A stretch of 64,000 nucleotides of DNA from Flaccisagitta enflata (GCA_965153355.1 OZ231128.1:23994001-24058000); one strand, 5' to 3'. Positions 43,269 through 56,551 are shown, counted from the first letter of the stretch. A program made the numbers and translations. The notes: generated from the letters alone by a model not told the origin.

Positions 43269-43651
43269 CTTGTTCTTCTTCTTCTTCTTCTTCTTCTTCT
43301 TCTTCTTCTTCTTCTTCTTCTTCTTCTTCTTCTTCTTCTTCTTCTACCTCTTCTTTTTCTTCTTCTTCTTCTTCTTCTTCTTCTTCTTCTTCTTCTTCTT
43401 CTTCTTCTTCTTCTTCTTCTTCTTCTTCTTCTTCTTCTTCTTCTTCTTCTTCCCCTTCTTCTTCTTCTTCTTCTTCTCCTTCTTCTTCTTCCTCTTCTTC
43501 TTCTTCCTCTTCTTCTTCTTCCTCTTCTTTTTCTTCCTCATCTTTTTCTTCTTCTTCTTCTTCTTTTTCTTCTTCTTCTTCTTCTTCTTCTTCTTCTTCT
43601 TCTTCTTCTTCTTCTTCTTCTTCTTCTTCTTCTTCTTCTTCTTCTTCTTCC
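43029..43651. repeat. (CTT)n-(TTG)n-(CTT)n trinucleotide block
   Basis: CTT at about 43029-43152, TTG at 43169-43268, then about 380 bp of CTT with CCT/TTT variants. Confidence 0.97.
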
Positions 43652-44354
43652 TCGCCGTCTTTTACTACCTACAAGAAAAATGAAAATGGAAAGTCTTCGG
43701 TGAGTAAAGCCTCAAGCTTCAGTTGAAGGTTCTTCATTTTCAAAGGCAATCTGTCAAACGTTAGTTAACAACCTCATTTCCGCTTTCTCATACTCTCAAC
43801 AAAGGAAGATAAGGAATCTGCCTATCTAAAGAGAAGCTCGTTCCAACTAAGCAATCTGCTGCTCTTTTTTTGAACTCCCACTTCGAATTACTGGTTGGTC
43901 AGAGCGTTAGTTAGTCAAATATTTTGTAGTCGGAACACTGATTTTTTTTGGTCGCGTGATGCGGGACACCACATCTCACTTTTTACCGATTACTGATCAC
44001 TGCACTACAATACCGTTGTTTTTGTGTTTGTTTGCTTTTTTGCGCATTTGCGCCTTTGTTGGTTGTTTTCTTTTCTTTTCCTTTATTTCTTTTTTATGTT
44101 TTTTTTTATTCCCTCTCAGTTTTCATCCGCAATTATTTCTCAATTCATCAAATTGAATCATTTTTTAGATGCGTCCTTGCACCTCAGAAAGAAGGCATGT
44201 TTGTAAGTAGGTAGGTAGCAGGTATGTTTGTCCGTAGGTGACTCAAACATTTCTTAGCACGATTATGAGGGTTTTCAATTAATTTCCTCATCTCTCTTTT
44301 CTTGAATTATCTTATACTGAAAGAGGACGCGTCCACTGGTCATTTCCTGGCCTA
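43652..44354. other. Intergenic, no gene recognised
   Basis: T-rich with no coding signal. Confidence 0.5.
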
Positions 44355-44561
44355 ATTTTTAGTCGCGTGCACGCGACTCTAAAACCCGCTTTGTCCGTCG
44401 ATCGGTCGGTTGGTCGGTCGGTCGGTTGGTCGGTCACACTTTACTTTTTTTATGATTTTATTTCTTTGACCTCACTGCTCGTTCCCAAATGGTCTAGTGA
44501 CCTCAAATATGGCCCCTGCCCACCCGCATGCGACTTCGTTAGCCGTGTATCCGGCCTTGTT
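44355..44561 (+). mobile_element. Family A element, reference-quality copy
   Basis: It has the perfect 18-bp palindrome AGTCGCGTGCACGCGACT at about 44361-44378, CTAAAACCCGCTTTGTCCGT, a GGTCGGTT tract, CCCAAATG, TGGCCCCTGCCCACCCGCAT and the right end GTGTATCCGGCCTTGTT. Confidence 0.93.
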
Positions 44562-44767
44562 CTTTCTCCGGCGGATGTTCCAGTTTTTTTGCCTCTGCGT
44601 TAATTTCTCTGCTCCGTATTTATCTCAAGTTCAATTCTCGGAACTTCTTTTTTTCCCTCTCTTTGATTTCAAATGATTTTCCATTCGAGAGTTTCTGTTC
44701 AATATTCATCCCTTGTTGGTAATGAATCAACTCATAAAGCTCAAGAATGAACTCATCCCGCTCATCT

Positions 44768-45207
44768 GCTTTTTGGGCAGCGGCCCCGAAGGGGTCGATG
44801 ACCTATTTTTTCACACATATGGGGAATTTTTCTCCTCCTCCTCCTTCTTCTTCTTTGTACCCCCCTTCCTCCAGCCTCAAGGCCCATATCTCAGCCGCGA
44901 TGCCCATATCCCAGCCTCGAGGCCCAAATTCTAGTCTTGAGGCCCATAGCCCAACCTCAAGGCCCAAGGATTTGGGCCTCAAGACTGGGATTTGGGCCTC
45001 GAGGCTGGGATATGGGCCCTGAGGCTGAGAAATGGGCCTGGAGGCTGGGGGGAGGGGGGGTGCGGAGGAGGAGGAGGAGGAGGATTCATATGTGTGAAAG
45101 CATAGGTCATCGACCCCTTCTGGGCCGCAGCCCTGCTCCCCCTCAACCACAACCTACTTAAGCAGGGCACGGGTACCACTGACCATCTAACGCTTTTGGG
45201 ACTATTT
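44768..45207 (+). mobile_element. Family B element with inverted ends
   Basis: The left CTTTTTGGGCAGCGGCCCCG AAGGGGTCGATGACCTA is mirrored at the right (CATAGGTCATCGACCCCTTC TGGGCCGC), followed by the inverted B terminus ACCATCTAACGCTTTTGGGA CTATT. Inside are pyrimidine and purine tracts (CTCCTCCTC/GAGGAGGAG) and a core of 20-bp GGCCCAA/CTGGGATTTGGGCCTC units that changes orientation in the middle. The whole can therefore fold on itself. Confidence 0.82.
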
Positions 45208-45580
45208 AGGCTGCGGGCAAATCCGGTTCCTGTTCCCTCTTAGTTCACCGGTACAACATCATTACTAGGTTGTTTTATTTTTTGTCTTTTTTCTTTCATT
45301 TTTGTTATTGTCAATGTTTTTTTCGCATTACTAGCTTTTTTTGTTTGTTTTTTTCGTTTTTTCATTTTTTTTCTTTCTTTTCGCATTACTATATCGGTTT
45401 GGCCATTCCGAGGTTGGTTTGGCCAATCCTAGGTTGGTTTGGCCGTTCCTAGGTTGGTTTGGCCGTTTTTCAGTTGTTCTTTTTTTAACCCAGAGATTCC
45501 TTGTTTGCCATCATCGCCTTGCATTGTGCATATAACGCCCTGCCTTGTATGACTCATAAGGCACGCTATGTGATATGCGA
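45208..45580. other. Intergenic with short GGTTGGTTTGGCC repeats
   Basis: Four units of GAGGTTGGTTTGGCCnnTCC type at about 45410-45470. Otherwise T-rich. Confidence 0.55.
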
Positions 45581-45584
45581 AGTG

Positions 45585-45850
45585 CAACATGCAAAGCACA
45601 CCACGCTAGGTCTGTCGTGGGACGTGCTTCTTGCAAGGCACGCCATGTGACATGCGACTTGCAGCGTGCAAGGCAAACCATGTTACGTGCGACAAGCAGC
45701 GTGCAAGGCACACCATGTGACGTGCGACTTGCAACGTGCAAGGCAAACCATGTGACGTCCGACTTGCAACGTGCAAGGCAAACCATGTTACGTGCGACAT
45801 GCAGCGTGCAAGGCACACCATGTGACGTGCGACTTGCAACGTGCAAGTTT
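45585..45850. repeat. 35-bp minisatellite, about 7-8 units
   Basis: Unit in pieces: GTGCAAGGCACACCATGTGA / CGTGCGACTTGCAAC (35 bp). Divergence is low. Confidence 0.92.
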
Positions 45851-45962
45851 CGACGTGCGTAAAGAACGAGACGGAGTACACGCAAAATTCCACGCCCAGC
45901 GAACCGCGTAATTGCTAGAGTCTCTTTTGCCGTGAGAATTTTCCTCTAAGCAGCTCCTCTTT

Positions 45963-46580
<618 letters not shown>

Positions 46581-46925
46581 CTAGTCATCCAAGGATCGCA
46601 CATGGTCAGCGGTACCCGATGCCCTGCTGGGAGTGATCCAGTGAAAAAGTGGAGTGAGAGCAGGGCAGCGGCCCCAAAGGGCCGATGTCCAACACAGGGG
46701 GAAGTGGAGAGGCATATTTGAACAATGATTTGGGCTGGAGGCATTGAAGGCTGGAGGGCATAATTAAGGCTTGGAGAGCTGATTTGGAGGGCAAATTTGA
46801 GCCTGGGGGCTGATTTGAGCCTGGGAGGGATTTGAGGTCTGAGGCAGGGATTTGAGCCTGGGGATTTGAGGGCTGGGAGGAAACTGAGGACAAAGCTTAC
46901 ACAGAGGGCTTGGGGGGTTTGGGCC
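46581..46925 (+). mobile_element. Family B (GCAGGGC subtype) element
   Basis: Head AGTCATCCAAGGATCGCACA TGGTCAGCGGTACCCGATGC CCTGCTGG ... GCAGGGCAGCGGCCCCAAAG GGCCGATGTCC. The core has units of GAGGGCTGATTTGAGCCTGG type (about 46720-46870). The same head is inverted at 48023-48155. Confidence 0.78.
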
Positions 46926-47010
46926 ACAGGGGGCGGGCCGCCGCCCGCCGCCCCGGTTCCGACCGCCCCTCGACCGCCCGCGCCGCCACCGCCGCCGCCG
47001 CCACCTCGCA
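46926..47010. other. Extreme GC block
   Basis: About 85 bp, nearly all G or C, with CCGCCG and CCGCCC repeats, between a B element and an AT-rich stretch. No ORF is supported. It could be a CGG/CCG microsatellite remnant or a small CpG island. Confidence 0.6.
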
Positions 47011-47285
47011 CCAAATTTTTATTTTTCGCCGTTTTCTTCGATTTTCGCAACTGGTAGTCTTTTTCCGCGCCGCTTTTTCGGTTTTTTGTTTTTTTTGGTT
47101 TTTTTTTTTTGTTTTTTTTTTCGTTTTTTTTTAAAGTTACTCGGGGTTTATTCAGGCGAGTATTACTCCTGCCTAGAGTCCCTCAACATTCGAGCCTAAG
47201 TTAGATTACCCGGAGAGAGGAAAAGTCGAAAGTAAAAGAAACTGAAAAAAAAAGAGAAAACGAAAAGAATGAAAGGAGAAAGAAA

Positions 47286-47560
47286 AGTCGCAAAAGAGTC
47301 AGATGGTCAGCGGTACCCGTTGCCCCTAAGCGAGTTTATGCTAGGATGTGGTAATGAGTGGGACAGTGGCAGAGGCAGTCGTTTGAACAAAGAGGTTTGG
47401 GTTGGAGCATCCATTGCAGGGCTCGAGCCTCGAAGCTGTGATTTGGGCGGGTATTTGAGCCTTGGTGCTGGGATTTGAGCCTTGGGACCGGGATTTGGTC
47501 CATGAGGCAGGGATTTGAGCCTGAGATTTGAGTCTTGATGAACGGCCCAACAATGGACAA
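47286..47560 (+). mobile_element. Family B head with short core
   Basis: GTCGCAAAAGAGTCAGATGG TCAGCGGTACCCGTTGCCCC, then GGTGCTGGGATTTGAGCCTT units (about 47440-47535). No right end is recognised. It may form one larger composite with the next element. Confidence 0.7.
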
Positions 47561-47637
47561 ACCTCTCACAGTTGGCAATTTAGGCATTGGTAGCCCACGT
47601 GGGCATGTCCTTTTTTTTTATGTATGGTTGGTTTTTA

Positions 47638-48155
47638 GGCAGCGGCCCCAATGCGGGATGTCCTGTAGGACACAGGGGTGAATTTCCGTTCGTCGTCGTT
47701 ATGTCGTAGGCCCTCAAAGCTTCCAAGCATCTCAGGCCTCAAATCCAGCCTCTCAGGCCCCAAATCTGGCCTCTCAGGCCTCAAGTCCAGCCTCTCAGGT
47801 CTCAAATCCAGCCTCTTAGGCCTCAAATCCAGCCTCTCGGGCCTCAAATCCAGCCTCTCAGGCCTCAAATCCAGCCTCTTGGGCCCCAAATCCAGCCTCT
47901 CAGGCCTCAAATTCCCGTTGAATAACATGGCAAATTGACAAAATATTGAAAAAAAAAGCAAAATTCCCAAGGAATATCACGGAAAATTACCCTAAATATG
48001 CCTTCTTAGGACGTATGGAAATTCACCCCTGTGTCATACAGGACATCGGCCCTTTGGGGCCGCTGCCCTGCTCTCACTCCACTTCTTCAGCTAATCACTC
48101 CAAGCAGGGCATCGGGTACCGCTGACCATGTGTGATCCTTGGATGACTTGTTATC
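47638..48155. mobile_element. Family B element, inverted heads around 21-bp array
   Basis: The left head GGCAGCGGCCCCAATGCGGG ATGTCCTGTAGGACACAGGG is mirrored at 48010-48070, followed by the inverted GCAGGGC head ending GACCATGTGTGATCCTTGGA. Between them are about ten 21-bp units of CTCTCAGGCCTCAAATCCAGC (47705-47915). The seven-codon period leaves long open frames that are not genes. Confidence 0.82.
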
Positions 48156-48323
48156 AAGTTATTTGTGATATACATGTTGATGTACGGGAGGATTTTTTTC
48201 CCCAAAGATAATAAAATGGCTATTATGATCTTTTTTCGTGATCCAACTAGAGATATAAGGTCGTTTTAAAATTTGTCTTTCTCTTCTTTCTGACCCTCAT
48301 TTCAAAGCTGAAGTAAATCTACC

Positions 48324-48428
48324 TAAGGTCCTCTGTCCGTTGGTTGGTCGGTTGTTTGGTCTGTCTGTCTGTAACGCATTCTTTCGACGATCAACACGTC
48401 GCACCATATTGGCCTACTTTGTTTTTGT
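48324..48428 (+). mobile_element. Family D short repeat (5' decayed)
   Basis: CTCTGTCCGTTGGTTGGTCG, GTAACGCATTCTTTCGACGA, TCAACACGTCGCACCATATT, GGCCTACTTTGTTTTTG. Confidence 0.8.
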
Positions 48429-48734
48429 AAAAAGAGTTACACCATTCAGAAAAAAAAATGATAGAGCCGATAAACCGTTCAGCGTACAGGAGTGGTGTGA
48501 TGAATTGACAAAGGTAAAAAAAGACGCCAGCGATTTATTGTTTGTCGTAATAGGAAAATGATGGAAAAATGAGAAATGGAATAGAAATTAAAGAATTGCA
48601 ACAGTCAGCAGCGTTGGGTAAACTAAACTGACACTTGGGAATATTGATGAGACTCTCTCCGCATGTACCAATGAAGAATATAGACCATTGCATTGGCCGG
48701 GGAGTCGGACAGACGAATTGACAGCGAGTGTATT

Positions 48735-48870
48735 CTGCAGGGCAGTGATTGAAAAGTTAGCCAAGCATTTGGTCAGGGGTAGATATGCAAAAGCCGCCCG
48801 TAAACGCCGAATTGTCAGTGTTACAGACGGATGGACTAACGGACGGAAGGAGGGACGAACGGACCGACTT
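48735..48870 (-). mobile_element. Degenerate family A element
   Basis: GGGCAGTGATTG.., GGTCAGGGGTAGATATGCAA, AAGCCGCCCGTAAACGCCGA, then GACGGATGGACTAACGGACG, a decayed tetranucleotide tract. Order matches reversed A. Both ends are lost. Confidence 0.6.
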
Positions 48871-49368
48871 TTTTCTTTCTTCCTTTCCTTTGTCCATTTT
48901 CATTTTTCGAGACAATCCATTTCCAGCTGACCAGCGGCGCTGCACGCTTCTCGCTGCACGCTTCTCGCTGCACCAAAAGCAACAATCATACCGCAAATAC
49001 TTCGCTTAGTGCTAAACTCAAAAAATTTGAAACCTGTTTTTAATCTTGAAAAGCTCTGTTTGCTCGATGGGGTTTTTTTTTTCGTTTTTCTTTTTTTTTT
49101 TTGCCTATCCATTGTAAGAAAATACTTCAGTATTACTGTGCACCATCATCCAACTATACCATTTTCTTTTTTTCAGTTTTGCAAAGTTATTTTCTTTCCT
49201 CTAATGTCTTTCCTCTCGAGTCCTTTTCCTGCCGATGGCGGATGGCCGTTAAACTCTCAGTAGTGTTTCTGCCGTCGCCACAACAATAAAACTATCTTCA
49301 AATTGTCATTTGGCAAAAAGCCATTCTCTTGAGATCCAGCTTGAGAGAGAGTTTGAGAAAGCTTGAGA
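48871..49368. other. Intergenic, no gene recognised
   Basis: Short duplication CGCTGCACGCTTCTCGCTGC (48938-48972). T-runs. No coding call. Confidence 0.5.
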
Positions 49369-49789
<421 letters not shown>

Positions 49790-50065
49790 CGAGCAAACGC
49801 GAAAAAAAAAGCATGTAAATCTGTGTCTGTCTCACTTCATGGACACGAATGAAGTTTACACCTATTCCTCAGTGACCAACACGTGTTTCCTGATTTCTCA
49901 TGCAAATGAGGAGCCTGTCTCGAGGTCACAAGAGGTCCTTTTTTTCACTGTCGAAAATTCACTGCACTTTTAAGCTCACTGGGGATTTGCTCAGGATGCG
50001 CTTTCATTCATTGCAATTATGCAGCTTCTCTATAGTCCAGTGGCAAAGCTTGTTCCTTTTTGCGA

Positions 50066-50371
<306 letters not shown>

Positions 50372-50454
50372 CAGGGTGTCACAAAGTGCCCGAGCACGCG
50401 AGCGGCGCTCGTAGGAAGCTAGCTAGGCTGGTAGGAAGGGAAGGGGGGAAGGAG

Positions 50455-51240
50455 AGAAAGAAAAAAAAGAGGAAGAAGGAAAGAAGAAAAAGAAGGAAAA
50501 GGAAGGAAAAGGAAGGAAAAGGAAGGAAAAGAAAGGAAAAGGAAGGAAGAAGGGAAGAAGAAGGAAAGAGGAAGGGAAGGAAGGAAGGAAGGAAGGAAGG
50601 AAGGAAGTTAGGAAGGAAGGAAGGAAGGAAGGAAGGAAGAAAGAAAGAAGAAAGGCAGAAAAAGGAATGAAGGAAAAAAAAAGGAAGGAAAGAAGGAATA
50701 AAGGAAGGAAAGAAGGAAAGAATTAAGGGAGGAAGGAAGGAAAGAAGTAAGGGAGGAAGGAAGGAAGGAAAAAAGGAAAAAAGGAGAGGAAGGAAGGAAA
50801 GAAGTAATGGAGGAAGGAAGGAAGGAAAAAAGGGAAAAAGGAGGGGAAGAAGGAAAGAAGGAAGGGAGGAAGGAAGGAAGGAAGGAAGAAGAAAGGCAGA
50901 AAAAGTTTTTCTGTCTCGTTTATGAAGGAAGGAAAAAAACAGGAAGGAAGGAAGGAAGGAAGGAAGGAAGGAAGGAAGGAAGGAAGGAAGGAAAGGAAGT
51001 AGGAAGTAGGAAGGAAGGAATGAAGAAAGAAAGGAAGGAAGAAGAATAACAGAAAAAGTTGTTTTCCCTTTGTTTATAAAAGAAGGAAAGAAGGAAAAAA
51101 GGAAGGAAGGAAGGCAGAAAAGATGAAGGAAGAAAGGCAGAAAAACTTTTTCTCCTCCTGTTTTTAAAGGAAGTAGGGCAGGAACAAAGGAAGGAAGGAA
51201 ATAAGGAGGAAAGAAGGGAACAAGGAGGAAGAAAGCCAAA
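50455..51240. repeat. (AAGG)n-rich array inside the hAT-like element
   Basis: GGAAGGAA/AAGGAAAA tracts interrupted by a recurring ~20-bp piece (GCAGAAAAAG then TTTTTCT...CGTTTATGAAGG or TTGTTTATAAAAG) at about 50890, 51050 and 51138. This indicates a higher-order unit of roughly 90-160 bp. Confidence 0.88.
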
Positions 51241-51244
51241 ATGT

Positions 51245-51492
51245 TTTTTAGTTGCGGACACACAACTCTATAGGAGGCTTTGTCCATCTGTCCGTCCATC
51301 CGTCAGTCCGTCAGTCTGTTGGTCCGTCCATCCGTCCGTCCATAATGATCGAGTCGAAAAGTGAAAAAAAAGCGTTTTGGATACTTTTTGTGTATGTTTG
51401 TGTGTGAGGGGTGGGGATTGGGGTTTTGTTGGGTTTTGGGGGCCCCTGCCCACCCGTCCGCAACAATATTGTGACCTTGCGTCACTGGTTTT
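51245..51492 (+). mobile_element. Family A element nested in the hAT-like element
   Basis: TTTTTTAGTTGCGGACACAC AACTCTATAGG, GTCCGTCC/CAGTCCGT tract, GGGGCCCCTGCCCACCCGTC CGCAACAATATTGTGACC. The last word (ACAATATTGTGACC..GCGTCACT) also occurs at 33250-33277. Confidence 0.78.
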
Positions 51493-51559
51493 TTCCATCA
51501 TATGTAAAATTTTCTTGAATACACATTTGTTAAGATGAAATTCTAGTTAATACAAATGT

Positions 51560-51806
51560 AAAGCCTTAAAAATCCCAGCCCCAAGGCTCAGAACCTCTGC
51601 CTTAGGACTCAAATCTCAACCTCTGGGTATCGGAATAATAAGCGCCTAGGTGTCTCTACCCTAAGGGCCAAAAAATTTTCTATGATTCCTATCAGCTCAA
51701 GCATAGGTAATGGGTATCTTTTGGGACTCTGTCCCTCTCACCATCTCATTCCTTCATGCACTAACTTAGTGGCTTTGGGAACCCCTGATCATCTAATACT
51801 TTGTGA
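51560..51806 (-). mobile_element. Decayed family B element
   Basis: AAAAATCCCAGCCCCAAGGC TCAGAACC core remnants, AAGCATAGGTAATGGGTATC, TTTGGGACTCTGTCCCTCTC and the terminus GATCATCTAATACTTTGTGA CTA follow the reversed B order. Confidence 0.65.
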
Positions 51807-51924
51807 CTAGGTATATCATGTCCCATAAGGCGTTCAACTTGCGATAATCATACGCGTAACCAGTAGGAAGGGACAGGTGGAGGATTTTTGCTCGTAGGAA
51901 GCCAAAAAATTTTGTGACACCCTG

Positions 51925-51941
51925 GTTGTTGTTGTTGTTGG

Positions 51942-52023
<82 letters not shown>

Positions 52024-52045
52024 GTTGTTGTTGTCGTTGTTGTTT
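51925..52045. repeat. (TTG)n array, right of the hAT-like insertion
   Basis: Continuation of the TTG array interrupted at 50371. Confidence 0.96.
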
Positions 52046-53586
52046 TCAGAGTATACATAACAGTGAAATCGCCGTAAAACAAGTGCAGGCTTCTAGAGTC
52101 GTTTACTGTGAATTGATCCGAGGAGGGGAATTGACCCAGCAAATTATAAACTTTTTTTTTCTTTATTGCCAAGATAGAAGAGCGGAACAAAATTCAACCG
52201 CTAGCTCCAAGCTATTTTATCTAAACTTCATGAAACTGGAAAGATTATGATAGGTAGCTTGATATTTTCCAATGAAAGCAGCTATCCTTATACATCAGTT
52301 CGTCCTCAACTATTTTTTATGCGATTACGGCCAAAGTAATTACGTGGTCGCCGTACAACTTACTCAGGATTTGTCCAGGGGTTGGATGGTTGTTCATGCA
52401 GAATTTCAGAAAATTTCGTTGAATATTTTTTTAGCTACGCTCATTTGAAATTTTTGGGTAGGTAGGCTGGTTCGGGTGGTTGCACTACCTGAATTTTTCT
52501 GAAACTTCACACATCAGTAGACAAGGTCATATGATGTTACCATAAAAAAAATCAAGTCAATCGGTCAATCCGTTCTGGAGATATCAGCTTTTAAAGTTTG
52601 GGTAAAAAAGGTCACGACGACTTCCGCCACTTAGAGAAAAATGTCATGATCACGTTCATTTTCAGACTTTGTATTTCATGCTTGAGCGCTCATGAAATAA
52701 TTAACTATGTTTCTTCTTTTGATCACTACATCCAAAATGTTATGAGTATTGGAAAAATAAGTAGAACAGAGGAAAGCTTAAACAGTAGGCTTTCTAATGA
52801 TGTAAAATTTGATTGTAATATTTCTAAAAATATAGCAACGCGATTACTCCCCTCCGGCCGGCCACCTCAAAAAGTTGAATAGGTAAATTTCTCTAGACAG
52901 GCGAAGACGCGTGATTCAGATTCAAATGAAGAATTCACTTAATGACGGTAACACACTTTAGCAACCGGGTTTGTTTTGATCCTGGGCCAGGAAAACAATT
53001 GTATTTAGACTGAGATGACATATTTTGGCACGTTCATCACGAAAAGATTGAAAGAAAAAATTCTCTCGCGCTATTTTATGATGCATGCAGAATGTGTTTC
53101 TAGTGCATCTATTCATTTCAGCGTTCGTCCTTTGGTTGATGACACTTTCATTTTGTCAGTTCATTATCATCTTATTAGAATTTCTGTTTGTCCGTCTGTC
53201 CGTTTGACCATCCTGATCAAAATGTGAAACTGTAGAAGTGCAGAGTGCAGTTAGGCCGTTAGGCTTTTGTTACTGTTAGCGCATTGCATATATATGGAGC
53301 ACTTGACAACACATATATTTCAAAGGTCAGGAATCTTGTTTCCCGCTGCTATAACGCGCGTGGAAGCATAACGTGTACACATCCAAATGATTTTTTTTCT
53401 CCCTTTTTTTCCCCTTTTGTAATCGCAAGCTGAGGCTTTGCCGGTTGCATATCAATCTTATGAAATGCGTGCGGGGAGAGAAAGATCTGGGGAGAAATAA
53501 ATCTTTCTCGCTTCATCCATCCAAAAATCTCCGATTTTAGATTTTTCCTCCATGTCTGTCACATCTTCATTTTCTCCCCTTTTCTT
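52046..53586. other. Intergenic, no gene recognised
   Basis: The 94-codon frame at 52598-52882 has no recognisable domain. TATGATGTTACCATAAAAAA and TCAAGTCAATCGGTCAATCC near 52535-52570 resemble words in the 38.9-39.5 kb region only loosely. GTTTGTCCGTCTGTCCGTTT at 53187 may be a decayed A tract. Confidence 0.45.
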
Positions 53587-53860
53587 GGGCAGCGGCTCCG
53601 ATGGAGCGATGGTCTGTAGAACAATAGTGACCTTCAAGACGGCTTTCTTTTTGTATATCCGTAAATCCATATCTAAGTATTACCTACAGTTGGCCACCAG
53701 GCTTCTCAAGTCTTCGAATTGGCCCTCCCAGACTACAAATGGATTTTCTGTACCTCAAATTAAATGTTATCAACACATTCTTAACTTAAAATCTAATAGA
53801 TTTCGTTGAGTCTAGCATAAGTCTCTCCATACCCTAACTCTTCCCTGCCATCCCTCACAT
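53587..53860 (+). mobile_element. Decayed family B element
   Basis: TTGGGCAGCGGCTCCGATGG AGCGATGGTCTGTAGAACA head, then pieces of GCCCTCCCAGACTACAAAT-type core. No right end. Confidence 0.6.
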
Positions 53861-54107
53861 CAGCCCTCAAAATAAGACTGCTTACCATTTGCATTCTTTA
53901 GATGACACGTTCTTTGTCTTTCTCCTTTTATTACTTTTTCCCCAGTTCTTCTCATTCATTTCCCTGTCGTTTATTCATTTTTTATTCTTCATTTTTGGCT
54001 CTTTCTTTATTTTGATCTTGATCTTTTTCTTTTATTGACATTAGGCAAATGAATTTGGAGTAGAAAACAACATGACCTCTTGGATCGAAATATATGAATA
54101 ATAAATA

Positions 54108-54245
54108 ATGAACGAATGAATGAATGAATGAAGAAAAGAATGAATGAATGAATGAATGAATGAATGAATGAATGAATGAATGAATGAATGAATGAATGAA
54201 TGAATGAATGAATGAATGAATGAATGAAGGAAAGAATGAATGGAT
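54108..54245. repeat. (AATG)n microsatellite
   Basis: About 33 AATG units with two AAAG interruptions. Confidence 0.96.
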
Positions 54246-54618
54246 GAGTAAATAGATTAATAAATTAATGAACGTTATTTCTCCATTTTCCCTCTTTGAA
54301 TGAATAAATGAATAAATTATCAGATGAACCAATGTGCTTTATGGAACATATGCAAACGAGTCAATACTTCATGCCTGGACACAATGTGCTTACCTGATAA
54401 CAGATGGTGGCGAAGATTTGAATACGAGGCAGTAAATAAGAACGGGAAAAAAAGAAATTGACATGGTTAATATAGATTATACAGTGGAGCACCGCCTTTG
54501 TGCACCTGCTGTTGAGAAGTGCCTCATGAAAAGCATCAATATCTAATAGAGACTCTATGCCCCTTTAAGATTTCCTAGTAATTTTCAGATTTGTAAAAAG
54601 GTAGCTCTACTTTATTAC
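54246..54618. other. Intergenic
   Basis: It contains a TACAGTGGAGCACCGC end at about 54481 like those at 35904 and 35960, with no partner end. No gene. Confidence 0.5.
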
Positions 54619-54730
54619 AAGGCCGGATTCACGGCTACCCTAGCCGCGTGCGGGTGGGCAGGAGCCGTATTTGAGGGTAGGTACAGCGTGCCCATAGACA
54701 GCAAAAACATGTAAAAAAAGTAATAAGTAA
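54619..54730 (-). mobile_element. Family A right half
   Basis: Reverse of the A tail: AAGGCCGGATTCACGGCTAC, CCGCGTGCGGGTGGGCAGGA, GCGTGCCCATAGACAGCAAA. It stops before the tetranucleotide tract. Confidence 0.8.
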
Positions 54731-55310
<580 letters not shown>

Positions 55311-55523
55311 AAACGGGACAGATGCATCAGAGATGGTGGTGAGAATACTCTTAACGTTCCCTTGGGCATGTGGAGTAAGAAACGGCTTTTTTCTTAGCAT
55401 CACCTCATTAGTTTCGAAGTACCTGCCTGTCTCCCGGAGTGTGATTTTGTTGCTCGCATACGCCTGCTCTCGACGTCCTTTTCAGCGTGTGGGTATGTGT
55501 CTGTCTTACTGTCCCTTACGTCC

Positions 55524-56117
<594 letters not shown>

Positions 56118-56119
56118 TA

Positions 56120-56551
56120 CACTTTTTTTTTATAAGAGACAACTTTTTTTAAATCAACCTGGGTGTTCTTAATTTTTCAACCGTTTTCAGCCTGAAATTC
56201 TCTTAAAGTGTTCTTAATTTCTTTGATGTTTACAAATATATAAATCATATGAAAATACCTTATTTATAACAACTGTATTTTAAACTTGATAATCATCATG
56301 TTTCTTTTTTTAATAATGCCTGGTTTCATAGGCAAATTAGAAAAAGAAGTCATTTTTAATGTTAAAAAACCTGTATTTCTGAAAAATTTGAATACAATTC
56401 ATGTTTTAAATAAGAAACTAAAAAAAAAAAGTTCTTTTATAAATGGCCAAGACTAAATCTCAGCCTGGGCTGTTTCTTATTTTGTTCTTAAGATTTTGGC
56501 AAATCTCAGGCTTATGTCTCTTATAAACTGGTCTCTTATAAAAAAAAAATG
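56120..56551. mobile_element. TACACTTTTT-family TIR element, 432 bp
   Basis: TA|CACTTTTTTTTTATAAGAGA at the left and TCTCTTATAAAAAAAAAATG|TA at the right, with the inner word CTTATAAACTGG as in the 25915 copy. Length almost equals that copy (426 bp). Confidence 0.82.

Larger units (their letters stand above)
50372..51924. mobile_element. hAT-like non-autonomous element, 1553 bp
   Basis: TIR CAGGGTGTCACAAAGTG (left) and CAGGGTGTCACAAAATT (right, reverse complement). Flanking octamers are identical, GTTGTTGT at 50364-50371 and 51925-51932, although these lie inside a TTG repeat. A 13-bp direct word GCTCGTAGGAAGC lies near both ends (50407-50419, 51890-51902). Inside are an AAGG array, a family A copy and a decayed B copy. 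No transposase ORF is seen. Confidence 0.85.

Noticed and set aside
47635-47970. Repeats of Leu-Arg-Pro-Glu-Arg-Leu-Asp type on - strand
   Set aside because: It is a 21-bp minisatellite core of a family B element, open on both strands.
52598-52882. 94-codon + strand open frame
   Set aside because: Composition is AT-driven. No motif, no paralogue and no splice or start support.
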